A stretch of 5,546 bases of DNA from an archaeon (GCA_020057445.1 JAGVFV010000185.1:1-5546); one strand, 5' to 3'. Positions 1 through 4,662 are shown, counted from the first letter of the stretch. Numbers and translations: made by a program. The notes: generated from the letters alone by a model not told the origin.

Positions 1-90
1 AAGATCAGGAAATACGTCGGTAATGAGGCTGGCTATTATTTTTACTGCGGATCGTCCCGGCAGATAGAATGCATAGAGGTGAACACATGA
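1..90 (+). CDS. C-terminal end of an unidentified protein (partial, 5' end outside window)
   Basis: An open frame enters from the left edge in frame 1 and runs 29 codons to a TGA at 88-90; the last residues read RQIECIEVNT. It has no start inside the window. The reason to believe it is coding is its junction: its stop overlaps the next start in an ATGA (87-90), and the SD of the next gene (75-82) lies inside its last codons. That is the usual layout of translationally coupled archaeal genes. The visible tail is aromatic-rich (GYYFYCG) with two cysteines. I cannot name a family from 29 residues. Confidence 0.6.
   Translation, partial: KIRKYVGNEAGYYFYCGSSRQIECIEVNT
75..82 (+). promoter_or_regulatory. 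Shine-Dalgarno site deciding the start at 87
   Basis: AGAGGTGA is a near-perfect complement of the archaeal 16S 3' end. It lies 4 nt before the ATG at 87 and inside the upstream reading frame, which rules out the longer start at 69. Confidence 0.7.
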
Positions 91-374
91 AACTCAAGAG
101 ACTTGGCATATTATCCTACGCAAAACTCATGGCACTTGGCATGGCCACATTCGGATTCTTCTACGGCCTCTCTCTTTCGCTCATCTATCGCTTCGGAAAT
201 CCGCCGGTGACACCAGAGGATGCGATCCTTCGAAGCCTTGGCTTTGGCCTCATCATCGTCGCGCCAGTAGTCTATGCCATCATCGGCATCCTCATCGGCA
301 TCGTGACAGCCTGGCTCTACAACATCTTCGCAGGATGGATAGGCGGCATCGAGATGGAGTTCGAGAAGAAATGA
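87..374 (+). CDS. Small two-helix integral membrane protein (DUF3566-like)
   Basis: A 95-aa protein with a basic N-terminus (MKLKRL) and two hydrophobic stretches, about residues 13-34 and 53-80, separated by a polar loop (NPPVTPEDAILR). The second ends in LYNIFAGWIGGIEMEFE. Both ends are predicted to face the same side of the membrane. The order (short charged start, glycine-rich helices, closing LYN-x-x-A-x-W-x-GGIE) resembles small archaeal and bacterial membrane proteins often labelled DUF3566-like; this is recalled resemblance, not a search. No catalytic residues are seen and the function is unknown. The start at 87 is preferred over an in-frame ATG at 69 because a strong SD (AGAGGTGA, 75-82) sits 4 nt upstream. 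It overlaps the upstream gene by 4 nt, so the two are probably co-translated. Confidence 0.8.
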   Translation: MKLKRLGILSYAKLMALGMATFGFFYGLSLSLIYRFGNPPVTPEDAILRSLGFGLIIVAPVVYAIIGILIGIVTAWLYNIFAGWIGGIEMEFEKK

Positions 375-381
375 AATCAAT

Positions 382-396
382 AGCAAATTTTATATA
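382..396 (+). promoter_or_regulatory. Archaeal BRE/TATA promoter for the 48-aa antitoxin-like gene
   Basis: A TTTATATA box (389-396) follows an A-rich BRE-like AGCAAA (382-387). The box centre is 26.5 nt from the ATG at 419, the distance expected from an archaeal TATA box to the transcription start, and there is no SD before that ATG. The mRNA is therefore probably leaderless. The box starts 15 bp after the stop of the membrane-protein gene. Confidence 0.6.
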
Positions 397-418
397 GATA
401 AATGGATATTTTGCTCTT

Positions 419-565
419 ATGGCAACTGCAACAGTCACCATTCCTCGAGAAGAGTATCTGAAACTGAAAAAAAAGGCAGAATTAGATGACTCTCTCCTCA
501 TGTCCCTTGTCAGAGGCCTTGAAGACATAAAGGCTGGCAAGATAAAACCCTGGAAAGGACAATGA
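419..565 (+). CDS. Small antitoxin-like protein (probable partner of the convergent RelE/ParE toxin)
   Basis: This is a 48-aa ORF: MATATVTIPREEYLKLKKKA, then a leucine-rich helix (ELDDSLLMSLVRGLEDIKAG), then a basic tail KIKPWKGQ. A short beta-like VTIPREEY segment followed by Lys/Glu helices and an 'L-x-x-G-L-E-D-I-K-A-G' tail is typical of small archaeal antitoxins found beside RelE/ParE toxins. The N-terminal part would bind DNA or dimerise and the tail would bind and block the toxin. Those roles come from the family, not from this sequence. The promoter fits a leaderless mRNA starting at this ATG. Oddly, the toxin is not downstream on the same strand but faces it, with stop codons 4 bp apart. 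It is too short for many gene finders. It could be an orphan antitoxin, but the adjacency argues against that. Confidence 0.7.
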   Translation: MATATVTIPREEYLKLKKKAELDDSLLMSLVRGLEDIKAGKIKPWKGQ

Positions 566-569
566 TGTC

Positions 570-884
570 TTATCTGTCGCATCTCTTCTTCATTTCTTCC
601 AGATAATAAGGAATAAGTTTTCTTATCGTACCGATTGCCTGCTTTTGATCTTTCTTGCCGCTCAAGGCAATGACAAAGACGACTATATATTCATCGTAAA
701 TCAGGTAACACATACGGAATCCACCAACTTTTTTCTCGCGAAAGAAGGAATAACCGAGCGGCTTGCCAACATAGGGGTTTGCTTCCAGCTGATCAATCTC
801 CTTCGCTATCTGACGCTGGATTTCAGTATCAAGCTTGGAAAATGAACTGTCGAATTCTTTGGTCGTGAATATCTGATACTTCAT
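570..884 (-). CDS. RelE/ParE-superfamily type II toxin
   Basis: A 104-aa basic protein. In order it shows an N-terminal beta strand (MKYQIFTTKEF), two amphipathic helices (about 10-34), the NPYVGKPLGY turn (36-45), then beta strands FFREKKVGGFRMCYLI and YIVVFVIALSGKKD (48-79), and a C-terminal helix. This is the RelE/ParE fold layout, and R49, K51, K52, R57 and K77/K78 are candidates for RNA contacts. RelE members cut mRNA at the ribosome; ParE members hit gyrase. Sequence alone does not separate them, though the basic core favours an RNase. The start at 884 (ATG) is chosen because the family begins here. The frame stays open upstream to a GTG at 1106, but that extension crosses the hairpin array and looks non-coding. 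Its likely antitoxin lies tail to tail at 419-565, an unusual order. Confidence 0.85.
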   Translation of the reverse strand: MKYQIFTTKEFDSSFSKLDTEIQRQIAKEIDQLEANPYVGKPLGYSFFREKKVGGFRMCYLIYDEYIVVFVIALSGKKDQKQAIGTIRKLIPYYLEEMKKRCDR

Positions 885-911
885 TCCGATAGGGAATAAG
901 AAAGGATCAGG

Positions 912-920
912 AATAAAAAA
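912..920 (-). promoter_or_regulatory. Weak candidate TATA box for the toxin gene
   Basis: TTTTTTATT on the minus strand, centred 32 nt before the toxin ATG, would start transcription about 5 nt upstream of it. It deviates from the TTTAWATA consensus and has no clear BRE. If it is not used, the toxin would depend on read-through from tuf-rps10 across the hairpin array. Confidence 0.25.
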
Positions 921-946
921 CTTACGGAAACGAAATTGTCGTCCTG

Positions 947-1083
947 TTCCAAGCAAACCACTCCCGCGCTTGCGCGGGCATAATCCTGCCTTTCGGCAGG
1001 CATACACTTGAGCCCAGGGCTCAAGAGAGAGCTGCCCGACAGGGCAGAAAGAGTCCGCCGAGAGGCGGAAAGGATTGCTTGAA
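947..1083. repeat. Five-hairpin array enclosed by a long-range stem
   Basis: Five self-complementary units follow each other: 963-978 (CCCGCG/CGCGGG, loop CTTG), 985-1000 (CCTGCC/GGCAGG, loop TTTC), 1007-1025 (CTTGAGCC/GGCTCAAG, loop CAG), 1032-1047 (CTGCCC/GGGCAG, loop GACA) and 1054-1069 (TCCGCC/GGCGGA, loop GAGA). All stems are perfect, and the four spacers are each exactly 6 nt. Outside them, CAAGCAA (950-956) pairs with TTGCTTG (1075-1081), extendable by two pairs past a one-base bulge (947-948 with 1082-1083). The centres of the array and of the outer stem coincide near 1016. The element fills the gap between the rps10 stop and the toxin start. It could be a structured RNA, a boundary or terminator-like element, or a mobile palindromic repeat. 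The folding is read by eye, but the pairing is exact. Confidence 0.75.
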
Positions 1084-1136
1084 ATAGAGTTACCATCACT
1101 CTTCACAAGTTGATAGAAAGAATCAAATTCACAGAA

Positions 1137-1448
1137 TTATGTATCTATCATTTCTATCTCAATATTGAGACCATCTGGAATCGGCACACGCATGACCAGG
1201 CGAAGTGCCCGTTCATCAATCCCCAGATCGATAAGGCGCTTGTGCACACGCATCTCGTATCTTTCCCAAGTGGCAGTGCCGTTGCCGCAAGGTCCCTTTC
1301 TCGTGCAGAGCTTCAGCTTCTTCGTAGGAAGAGGAATTGGCCCGCGCATGACAACACCCGTCTTCTCAGCGATACCTTTGATATAATCACACGTCTGATT
1401 TATCTTCCCGATATCCGTTGATGCGAGTTTTATCCTTGCTTTTTGCAT
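1137..1448 (-). CDS. rps10: Small ribosomal subunit protein uS10 (S10)
   Basis: A 103-aa protein with the archaeal S10 signature throughout: MQKARIKLASTD at the N-terminus, the loop GPIPLPTKKLKLCTRK (36-51), then GTATWERYEMRVHKRLIDL (57-75) and the C-terminal strand VPIPDGLNIEIEMID. The length matches the usual archaeal form of about 102 residues, with no insertion or truncation. It is a 30S head protein that contacts 16S rRNA; the extended loop reaches into the head. It follows tuf by 49 bp on the same strand, the standard archaeal tuf-rps10 order. Its SD is weak (GGGGT, 1455-1459) and partly overlaps the base of an inverted repeat, so translation may depend on coupling or on that structure. 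Confidence 0.96.
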   Translation of the reverse strand: MQKARIKLASTDIGKINQTCDYIKGIAEKTGVVMRGPIPLPTKKLKLCTRKGPCGNGTATWERYEMRVHKRLIDLGIDERALRLVMRVPIPDGLNIEIEMIDT

Positions 1449-1458
1449 GTGCGTACCC

Positions 1459-1482
1459 CATGATAACGCTTAACTTATCATG
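1459..1482 (-). promoter_or_regulatory. Inverted repeat between tuf and rps10
   Basis: CATGATAA (1459-1466) and TTATCATG (1475-1482) are perfect inverted copies around an 8-nt loop. In the minus-strand transcript this hairpin lies just after a T8 tract and ends 10 nt before the rps10 ATG, touching its only SD-like bases. It may be a processing site, a protein-binding site or a translational control hairpin; these roles are inference. Confidence 0.5.
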
Positions 1483-1488
1483 AAAAGG

Positions 1489-1496
1489 AAAAAAAA
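1489..1496 (-). terminator. T8 tract directly after the tuf stop
   Basis: Eight consecutive T residues on the minus strand start 1 nt after the tuf stop codon. Archaeal RNA polymerase terminates at U-tracts without needing a hairpin, so partial termination here would give more tuf than rps10 mRNA. Whether termination happens is not visible. Confidence 0.4.
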
Positions 1497-1497
1497 T

Positions 1498-2790
1498 TTA
1501 CATGGGCTTCTTGATGAGGTCCATGCAGAGTCCTGCAGCGACAGTCGCTCCTGAATCCCTGATGGCAAAATTCGCCAATTGCGGGATTTCAGACTTCTTC
1601 TCGATGACGAGCGGCTGCACAGGCTTTATCTGCACGATGGCAGCATCGCCGTTCTTGATGAAGTCCGGATTCTCCTGCACGACTTCTCCTGTCAGAGGAT
1701 TGAGCTTCTTCAGGATCTTCGTGAACTGGCAGGCGACCTGCGCAGTATGGATGTGGAAGACCGGCGTATAACCGACAGTGATCACGCTCGGATGGTTCAG
1801 CACGATGATCTGCGCGGTGAATTCCTGAGCCACAGTCGGAGGTGCGTCAGACGGGCCAAGCACGTCTCCGCGTGCGATGTCCTTCTTTCCAAATCCACGC
1901 ACGTTCAGGCCGATGTTGTCTCCAGGAAACGCTTCCTGCATCTGCTCGTGGTGCATCTCGATGGACTTGACTTCGCCGACGATGCCCTTGCCCTCACGGC
2001 CAGGGACGGCAATGACCTTGTCCCCGACCTTCATCTTTCCGGTCTCAATCCTTCCGACAGGGACAACGCCGATGCCGGTGATGTTGTACACATCCTGGAT
2101 AGGCATGCGCAAAGGAAGTGTGACCGGCTTTTCAGGGACTTCAAGGTTGTCCAATGATTCAAGGAGGGTTGGTCCCTTGTACCAGGGCATCTTGTCCGTC
2201 CTCTTCGCGACATTGTCTCCTGGGAAAGCGGCCATGCTTACAAATTGGACCTTGTCAAGCTTGTATCCAACTCCCTTGAGCAGGGTTGAGACCTCTTCCT
2301 TGACCTGGTTGAAGCGCGCTTCCTTGTAATCGACGCCAGAGATGTCCATCTTGTTGATGCCGATGATGATCTGGTTGACGCCAAGCACCTTCGCAAGGTA
2401 GGCGTGCTCCTTTGTCTGCGCATTCACGCCATCGTTTGCAGCGACGACAAGAACCGCGGCATCAGCCTGCGCAGCGCCAGTGATCATGTTCTTGATGAAA
2501 TCCCGATGACCAGGGGCGTCAATGATGGTGAAATAGTATTTTGCCGTCTCGAACCTCTTGTGGGCAAGATCGATCGTGACTCCGCGCTCCTGCTCTTCTT
2601 TCAGGTTGTCCATGACAAATGCGAACTCGAATCCTGCCTTTCCAAGCTGCTGGGCCTTTTCCTTCAGCTTTCGAAGCGCCTGTTCGGTGACATTCCCCGT
2701 GTCGAACAAGAGCCTTCCAACTGTGGTGCTCTTGCCGTGGTCGACATGACCAATGAAGACGATGTTGATATGTTCTTTTCCTTTGGCCAT
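1498..2790 (-). CDS. tuf: Archaeal elongation factor 1-alpha (EF1A, EF-Tu homologue)
   Basis: A 430-aa translational GTPase that delivers aminoacyl-tRNA to the ribosomal A site. GTPase motifs appear in order: G1 GHVDHGKST (14-22), G2 RGVTID (69-74), switch II DAPGH (91-95) and G4 NKMD (146-149). Domains 2 and 3 follow, with MPIQDVYNITGIGVVPVGRI (229-248) and the C-terminal ANFAIRDSGATVAAG (406-420). Full length and features are normal for archaea, except G5: the usual SAW/SGW before GDN is AAF (187-189). Translation is well supported by an SD (AGGAGGG, 2798-2804). tuf is first in an operon with rps10. The closest resemblance I recall is to DPANN (Woesearchaeota-like) EF1A. Confidence 0.98.
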   Translation of the reverse strand: MAKGKEHINIVFIGHVDHGKSTTVGRLLFDTGNVTEQALRKLKEKAQQLGKAGFEFAFVMDNLKEEQERGVTIDLAHKRFETAKYYFTIIDAPGHRDFIKNMITGAAQADAAVLVVAANDGVNAQTKEHAYLAKVLGVNQIIIGINKMDISGVDYKEARFNQVKEEVSTLLKGVGYKLDKVQFVSMAAFPGDNVAKRTDKMPWYKGPTLLESLDNLEVPEKPVTLPLRMPIQDVYNITGIGVVPVGRIETGKMKVGDKVIAVPGREGKGIVGEVKSIEMHHEQMQEAFPGDNIGLNVRGFGKKDIARGDVLGPSDAPPTVAQEFTAQIIVLNHPSVITVGYTPVFHIHTAQVACQFTKILKKLNPLTGEVVQENPDFIKNGDAAIVQIKPVQPLVIEKKSEIPQLANFAIRDSGATVAAGLCMDLIKKPM

Positions 2791-2797
2791 TTTTATA

Positions 2798-2804
2798 CCC
2801 TCCT
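2798..2804 (-). promoter_or_regulatory. Shine-Dalgarno site of tuf
   Basis: AGGAGGG on the minus strand lies 7 nt before the tuf ATG, close to the ideal sequence and spacing. It is the strongest ribosome binding site on this strand, fitting a highly expressed gene. Confidence 0.75.
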
Positions 2805-2894
2805 GTTATTTAAACATGAATGCTTGCGCCTACTTTAGAACTGATGCTCGAGAGGCATCTGCTCATTTCGACGGTACATAGGAAAAATAAGGGG

Positions 2895-2902
2895 TTTAAA
2901 AA
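2895..2902 (-). promoter_or_regulatory. Candidate TATA box of the tuf-rps10 operon
   Basis: TTTTTAAA on the minus strand would place the transcription start near 2870-2875 and give a leader of about 80 nt containing the SD. The leader also holds a small inverted repeat, GATGC (2843-2847) with GCATC (2855-2859). A second AT-rich site at about 2806-2813 is too close to the ATG to serve as promoter. Confidence 0.45.
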
Positions 2903-2909
2903 GATATCG

Positions 2910-2915
2910 AAAAAA
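2910..2915 (-). terminator. Candidate poly-T terminator downstream of vapC
   Basis: A T6 tract on the minus strand, followed shortly by the T5 of the tuf TATA region, lies about 110 nt after the vapC stop and just before the tuf promoter. It could end the vapBC transcript. The stretch between it and vapC (2916-3023) is more GC-rich; I find no ORF, tRNA or paired C/D boxes in it. Confidence 0.35.
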
Positions 2916-3023
2916 TGGGGTCAGAACGCGGCGACCTGCGGCCAAGAGGAAGCAAAGCCAAGCAATCTGCGATCAGACCTTAAATGGCCGTCTTGCTCTA
3001 TGGTCAGGTGCCGATCTTTCTTC

Positions 3024-3395
3024 TCAAAGCAACTGAAGCCCCCTTATCTTCCGGTAATGCTTCTTATTATTCGTCCAGAGGAGGGCATTGTTCGTCATGC
3101 ACGTCGCTGCTATGAAGATATCATTGAAGGGGATAGGTTTTCCTTTGCTCTCGAGCTCTTTCCAGATGATGCTCGCCTGCCTTGCGGCAACTTCATCGAA
3201 TGCGATGACCTCGACCTTGTCCCGGAATATCTCTACTGCAAAGAGATTCGTCCTCCTTAATTGCAATTCAAACAGGGTGATCACAGAGATGAAGACACGG
3301 TCAGCATCGATCAGGTCAAATGTCTTCGACACTTCGGGTTTTCCGTGGATGATGTCGATAGCGACATCCGTATCTAAGAATACCTGTCCGTCCAC
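3024..3395 (-). CDS. vapC: VapC-like PIN-domain toxin ribonuclease
   Basis: About 123 aa with PIN-domain layout. Counting from this start, the first acidic residue is in VFLDTDVAIDI (D8/D10), the second is E43 in TLFELQLR, another acidic pair is in AFDEVAARQA (D67/E68), and D92 is in PFNDIFIAATC. The WTNNKKHYRKIRGLQLL end is the usual C-terminal strand. The clustered acids bind Mg2+ for RNA cleavage; characterised VapC toxins often cut tRNA or rRNA, but the target here is unknown. Starts are GTG at 3395 or GTG at 3404 (126 aa). I prefer 3395 because GGTG lies 6 nt upstream; 3404 has SD-like bases abutting it. Either way the gene overlaps the 3' end of vapB by 22-31 nt in another frame, so translation is probably coupled. 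The key acids are all present, so it should be active. Confidence 0.88.
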   Translation of the reverse strand: MDGQVFLDTDVAIDIIHGKPEVSKTFDLIDADRVFISVITLFELQLRRTNLFAVEIFRDKVEVIAFDEVAARQASIIWKELESKGKPIPFNDIFIAATCMTNNALLWTNNKKHYRKIRGLQLL

Positions 3396-3601
3396 TCCTT
3401 CCACCCTCTATCCAATTTCTTCTTGATATCCTTCCACTCGTCATCCTCTTTCAAAATCCCGAATGCTTGTCTGAGCCCCTTTCCTGTCTTTGGCTTCTCC
3501 TTCTCAAGCATGCTCCTGATGACATCAGTGAAGCTCTTCTCTCCCTTCCTCTCCTTCAGTTCCTTGTACACGTCATTCCCTATCATGATGGTCTTTGCCA
3601 T
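3374..3601 (-). CDS. vapB: VapB-like antitoxin
   Basis: A 75-aa protein starting MAKTIMIGNDVYKELKERKG: a beta strand, then two helices with SFTDVIRSMLEKE, as in archaeal VapB antitoxins (the old DUF217 family, ribbon-helix-helix-like DNA binding). The C-terminal half (GILKEDDEWKDIKKKLDRGW) is the acidic/amphipathic segment expected to wrap the PIN toxin. It would neutralise VapC and bind its own promoter. The start at 3601 is preferred over an in-frame ATG at 3622: the extra residues MYIHIQS come from the AT-rich palindrome, and the TATA box places the transcription start at the 3601 ATG. No SD is present, in keeping with a leaderless mRNA. It is first in the operon and overlaps vapC. Confidence 0.88.
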   Translation of the reverse strand: MAKTIMIGNDVYKELKERKGEKSFTDVIRSMLEKEKPKTGKGLRQAFGILKEDDEWKDIKKKLDRGWKEWTDRYS

Positions 3602-3607
3602 GCTCTG

Positions 3608-3625
3608 TATATGTATATACATATA
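3608..3625. promoter_or_regulatory. Palindromic operator candidate of vapBC
   Basis: TATATGTATATACATATA is a perfect 18-bp palindrome between the TATA box and the vapB start codon. Type II antitoxins repress by binding palindromes in this place, so it is the natural autoregulation site. Its high AT content means some of the symmetry could come from promoter composition. Confidence 0.5.
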
Positions 3626-3631
3626 TATAAA
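3624..3631 (-). promoter_or_regulatory. TATA box of the vapBC operon
   Basis: TTTATATA on the minus strand is centred 26.5 nt before the vapB ATG, so transcription should begin at or next to the start codon. Its downstream edge overlaps the 18-bp palindrome at 3608-3625. Confidence 0.65.
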
Positions 3632-3634
3632 GGT

Positions 3635-3658
3635 TATGGTTCACCTGCGTATGGTTCA
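3635..3658. repeat. Two direct repeats TATGGTTCA upstream of the vapB promoter
   Basis: TATGGTTCA occurs at 3635-3643 and 3650-3658, 15 bp apart start to start, just upstream of the vapB TATA/BRE region. The position suits a second regulator site; no function is shown. Confidence 0.4.
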
Positions 3659-3740
3659 TATGCAGCATCATGCCTACAATGATTCAAATACCTTTTCGTA
3701 CTTTTTTTTCCGGAAGATCTGCAGATTGAGAAGAATTCCT

Positions 3741-3745
3741 AAAAA
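3741..3745 (-). terminator. Weak T-tract after the 240-aa gene
   Basis: A T5 run on the minus strand lies about 28 nt after the stop of the gene at 3773-4495. It is the only T-tract on that strand before the vapB promoter, and is a weak candidate for termination. Confidence 0.2.
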
Positions 3746-3772
3746 CTATCGATGCTGACTATCTGAACGTAA

Positions 3773-4495
3773 TCATCTTTCATACTGTGCAAGGTCTGCT
3801 GTCTTCTCAGTCCATGCCTGTTCTTCGGTATATCCCCACTTCAGCCGTTCCGTCAACATAGATTCATTCCTGGTAAATGCGCCATTCTGGCTTTTCTTCC
3901 AGCCAAGGGCCTCTGTCCGGTCATTGAATGCGAGCGCATACTTGGCACCCCCGAAATTATATGCCTGGATTGCTGCCATGCAGACCGCCTGCCAGGTCTC
4001 CGGAGAAAGCCAATGGTGATCCCTGCTATACGCAGAGGATGCGTCATCCGTGATGAGGATCAATTCCGACAGCGTGAACTCCTCTTTCTTTGGCATATCT
4101 TCTGCCTTTGTCCCATCCATGAAGAAGTATCGCTGCGCCCACATCTCCTCTCGCTTCCCCTTCAAGTCGCTCGAAGCGAGGATGAGCGCTTCCTGATGAT
4201 AGATGCTCTTCACCTGGCTTTCCGCGAGGCCGATAGCAGACATCCTCCTGGCGTATTCCTTACCGAAAACGTCATCTAACGAAGCTGCACGGTATACGAG
4301 CTCTGATGTCATGAAATCAGCGACAGTAGGAAATGCTGTCTGGAATGCCATTTTTTCCTGCTTTTTTTTCTGCTCTTGCAGGACGCGAGTCACAGCTGAA
4401 TCGACATCGAGGCCGCTCTCCCGTAATACATGTAATGCTTCCTCTCCTATTTGGCTGTAGATGAATGCTCTCTGCCGTTCGATGTCATCAGTCAT
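3773..4495 (-). CDS. Unrecognised 240-aa soluble protein
   Basis: I do not recognise this protein. It has no signal peptide or membrane segment. Residues 1-50 are charged and helical (MTDDIERQRAFIYSQIGEEA, then EQKKKQEK). The middle (about 60-120) is helical with ALILASSDLKGKREEMW. The C-terminal half is unusually aromatic, with Trp at 119, 162, 168, 199, 220 and 228 and short motifs TDDASSAYSRDHHW, NFGGAKYALAFNDR, LGWKKS and LKWGYTEEQAW. No catalytic signature stands out; the acidic and His residues (D150, D151, D159, H160, H161) cluster near the middle. Start: the ATG at 4495 has no SD but sits 26.5 nt from a TATA box, so the mRNA is probably leaderless. It is divergent from the HTH-like gene at 4717, a layout often seen for a regulator and its target, though no functional link is shown. 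Confidence 0.8.
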   Translation of the reverse strand: MTDDIERQRAFIYSQIGEEALHVLRESGLDVDSAVTRVLQEQKKKQEKMAFQTAFPTVADFMTSELVYRAASLDDVFGKEYARRMSAIGLAESQVKSIYHQEALILASSDLKGKREEMWAQRYFFMDGTKAEDMPKKEEFTLSELILITDDASSAYSRDHHWLSPETWQAVCMAAIQAYNFGGAKYALAFNDRTEALGWKKSQNGAFTRNESMLTERLKWGYTEEQAWTEKTADLAQYER

Positions 4496-4517
4496 GGTGT
4501 GTAGAACTTCTTACAGA

Positions 4518-4525
4518 TTTATATA
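4518..4525 (-). promoter_or_regulatory. TATA box of the 240-aa gene
   Basis: TATATAAA on the minus strand, preceded by a purine-rich BRE-like GAAGAA, is centred 26.5 nt before the ATG at 4495. This gives a leaderless transcript. Confidence 0.6.
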
Positions 4526-4545
4526 TTCTTCTTTTTTTCACTACT

Positions 4546-4553
4546 TTTAAATA
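4546..4553 (+). promoter_or_regulatory. Consensus TTTAAATA box, use unclear
   Basis: TTTAAATA matches the archaeal TATA consensus on the plus strand and would start transcription near 4576. That would give a long leader of about 140 nt for the gene at 4717, or a separate RNA. A nearer box at 4663-4670 is a better fit for that gene. Confidence 0.35.
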
Positions 4554-4662
4554 ATAATATGTTGTATACATGAAGTCATTTTATCTAATCTTCCCCTTTA
4601 TCCTGAACACATTCACGTTCAACTCATAATTTATCATTCCCTAGTAGAAAAATAAAGAAAAC

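Noticed and set aside
947..1083. CRISPR array reading of the hairpin units
   Set aside because: Units are only 16-19 nt, differ in sequence from each other, and the gaps are 6 nt, so there are no repeats or spacers in the CRISPR sense.
881..1099. 72-aa minus-strand ORF through the hairpin array
   Set aside because: It is mostly made of hairpin arms, has no SD and gives a low-complexity Ser/Leu/Arg protein. It overlaps the toxin start and looks like a by-product of the palindromes.
885..1106. N-terminal extension of the toxin frame to a GTG at 1106 (178 aa in total)
   Set aside because: The frame is open but the extra 74 residues are encoded by the hairpin array and do not resemble the toxin family, which starts at the ATG at 884. 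Lack of stops is expected in this GC-rich palindromic stretch.
1579..2157. 192-aa plus-strand ORF opposite tuf
   Set aside because: It is antisense to a highly conserved gene whose protein is unambiguous, so it is a codon-bias shadow. The same holds for the other ORFs opposite tuf.
2916..3023. Possible small RNA in the GC-richer stretch between vapC and the tuf promoter
   Set aside because: Ends GGTC/GACC can pair weakly and CTGA boxes occur, but no box C, no tRNA T-arm motif and no strong stem was found. A 9-nt match (CAAGCAATC, 2959-2967) to the complement of the hairpin-array right arm is short enough to be chance.
2820..3260. 146-aa plus-strand ORF across the tuf promoter and vapC
   Set aside because: It runs through the tuf promoter region and then antisense to the PIN-domain gene, with no SD and no family resemblance.
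4570..4629. 19-residue hydrophobic ORF (MKSFYLIFPFILNTFTFNS) after a TTTAAATA box
   Set aside because: The box centre is only about 20 nt from its ATG, unlike the 26.5 nt of the leaderless genes here, and there is no SD. It is probably chance.
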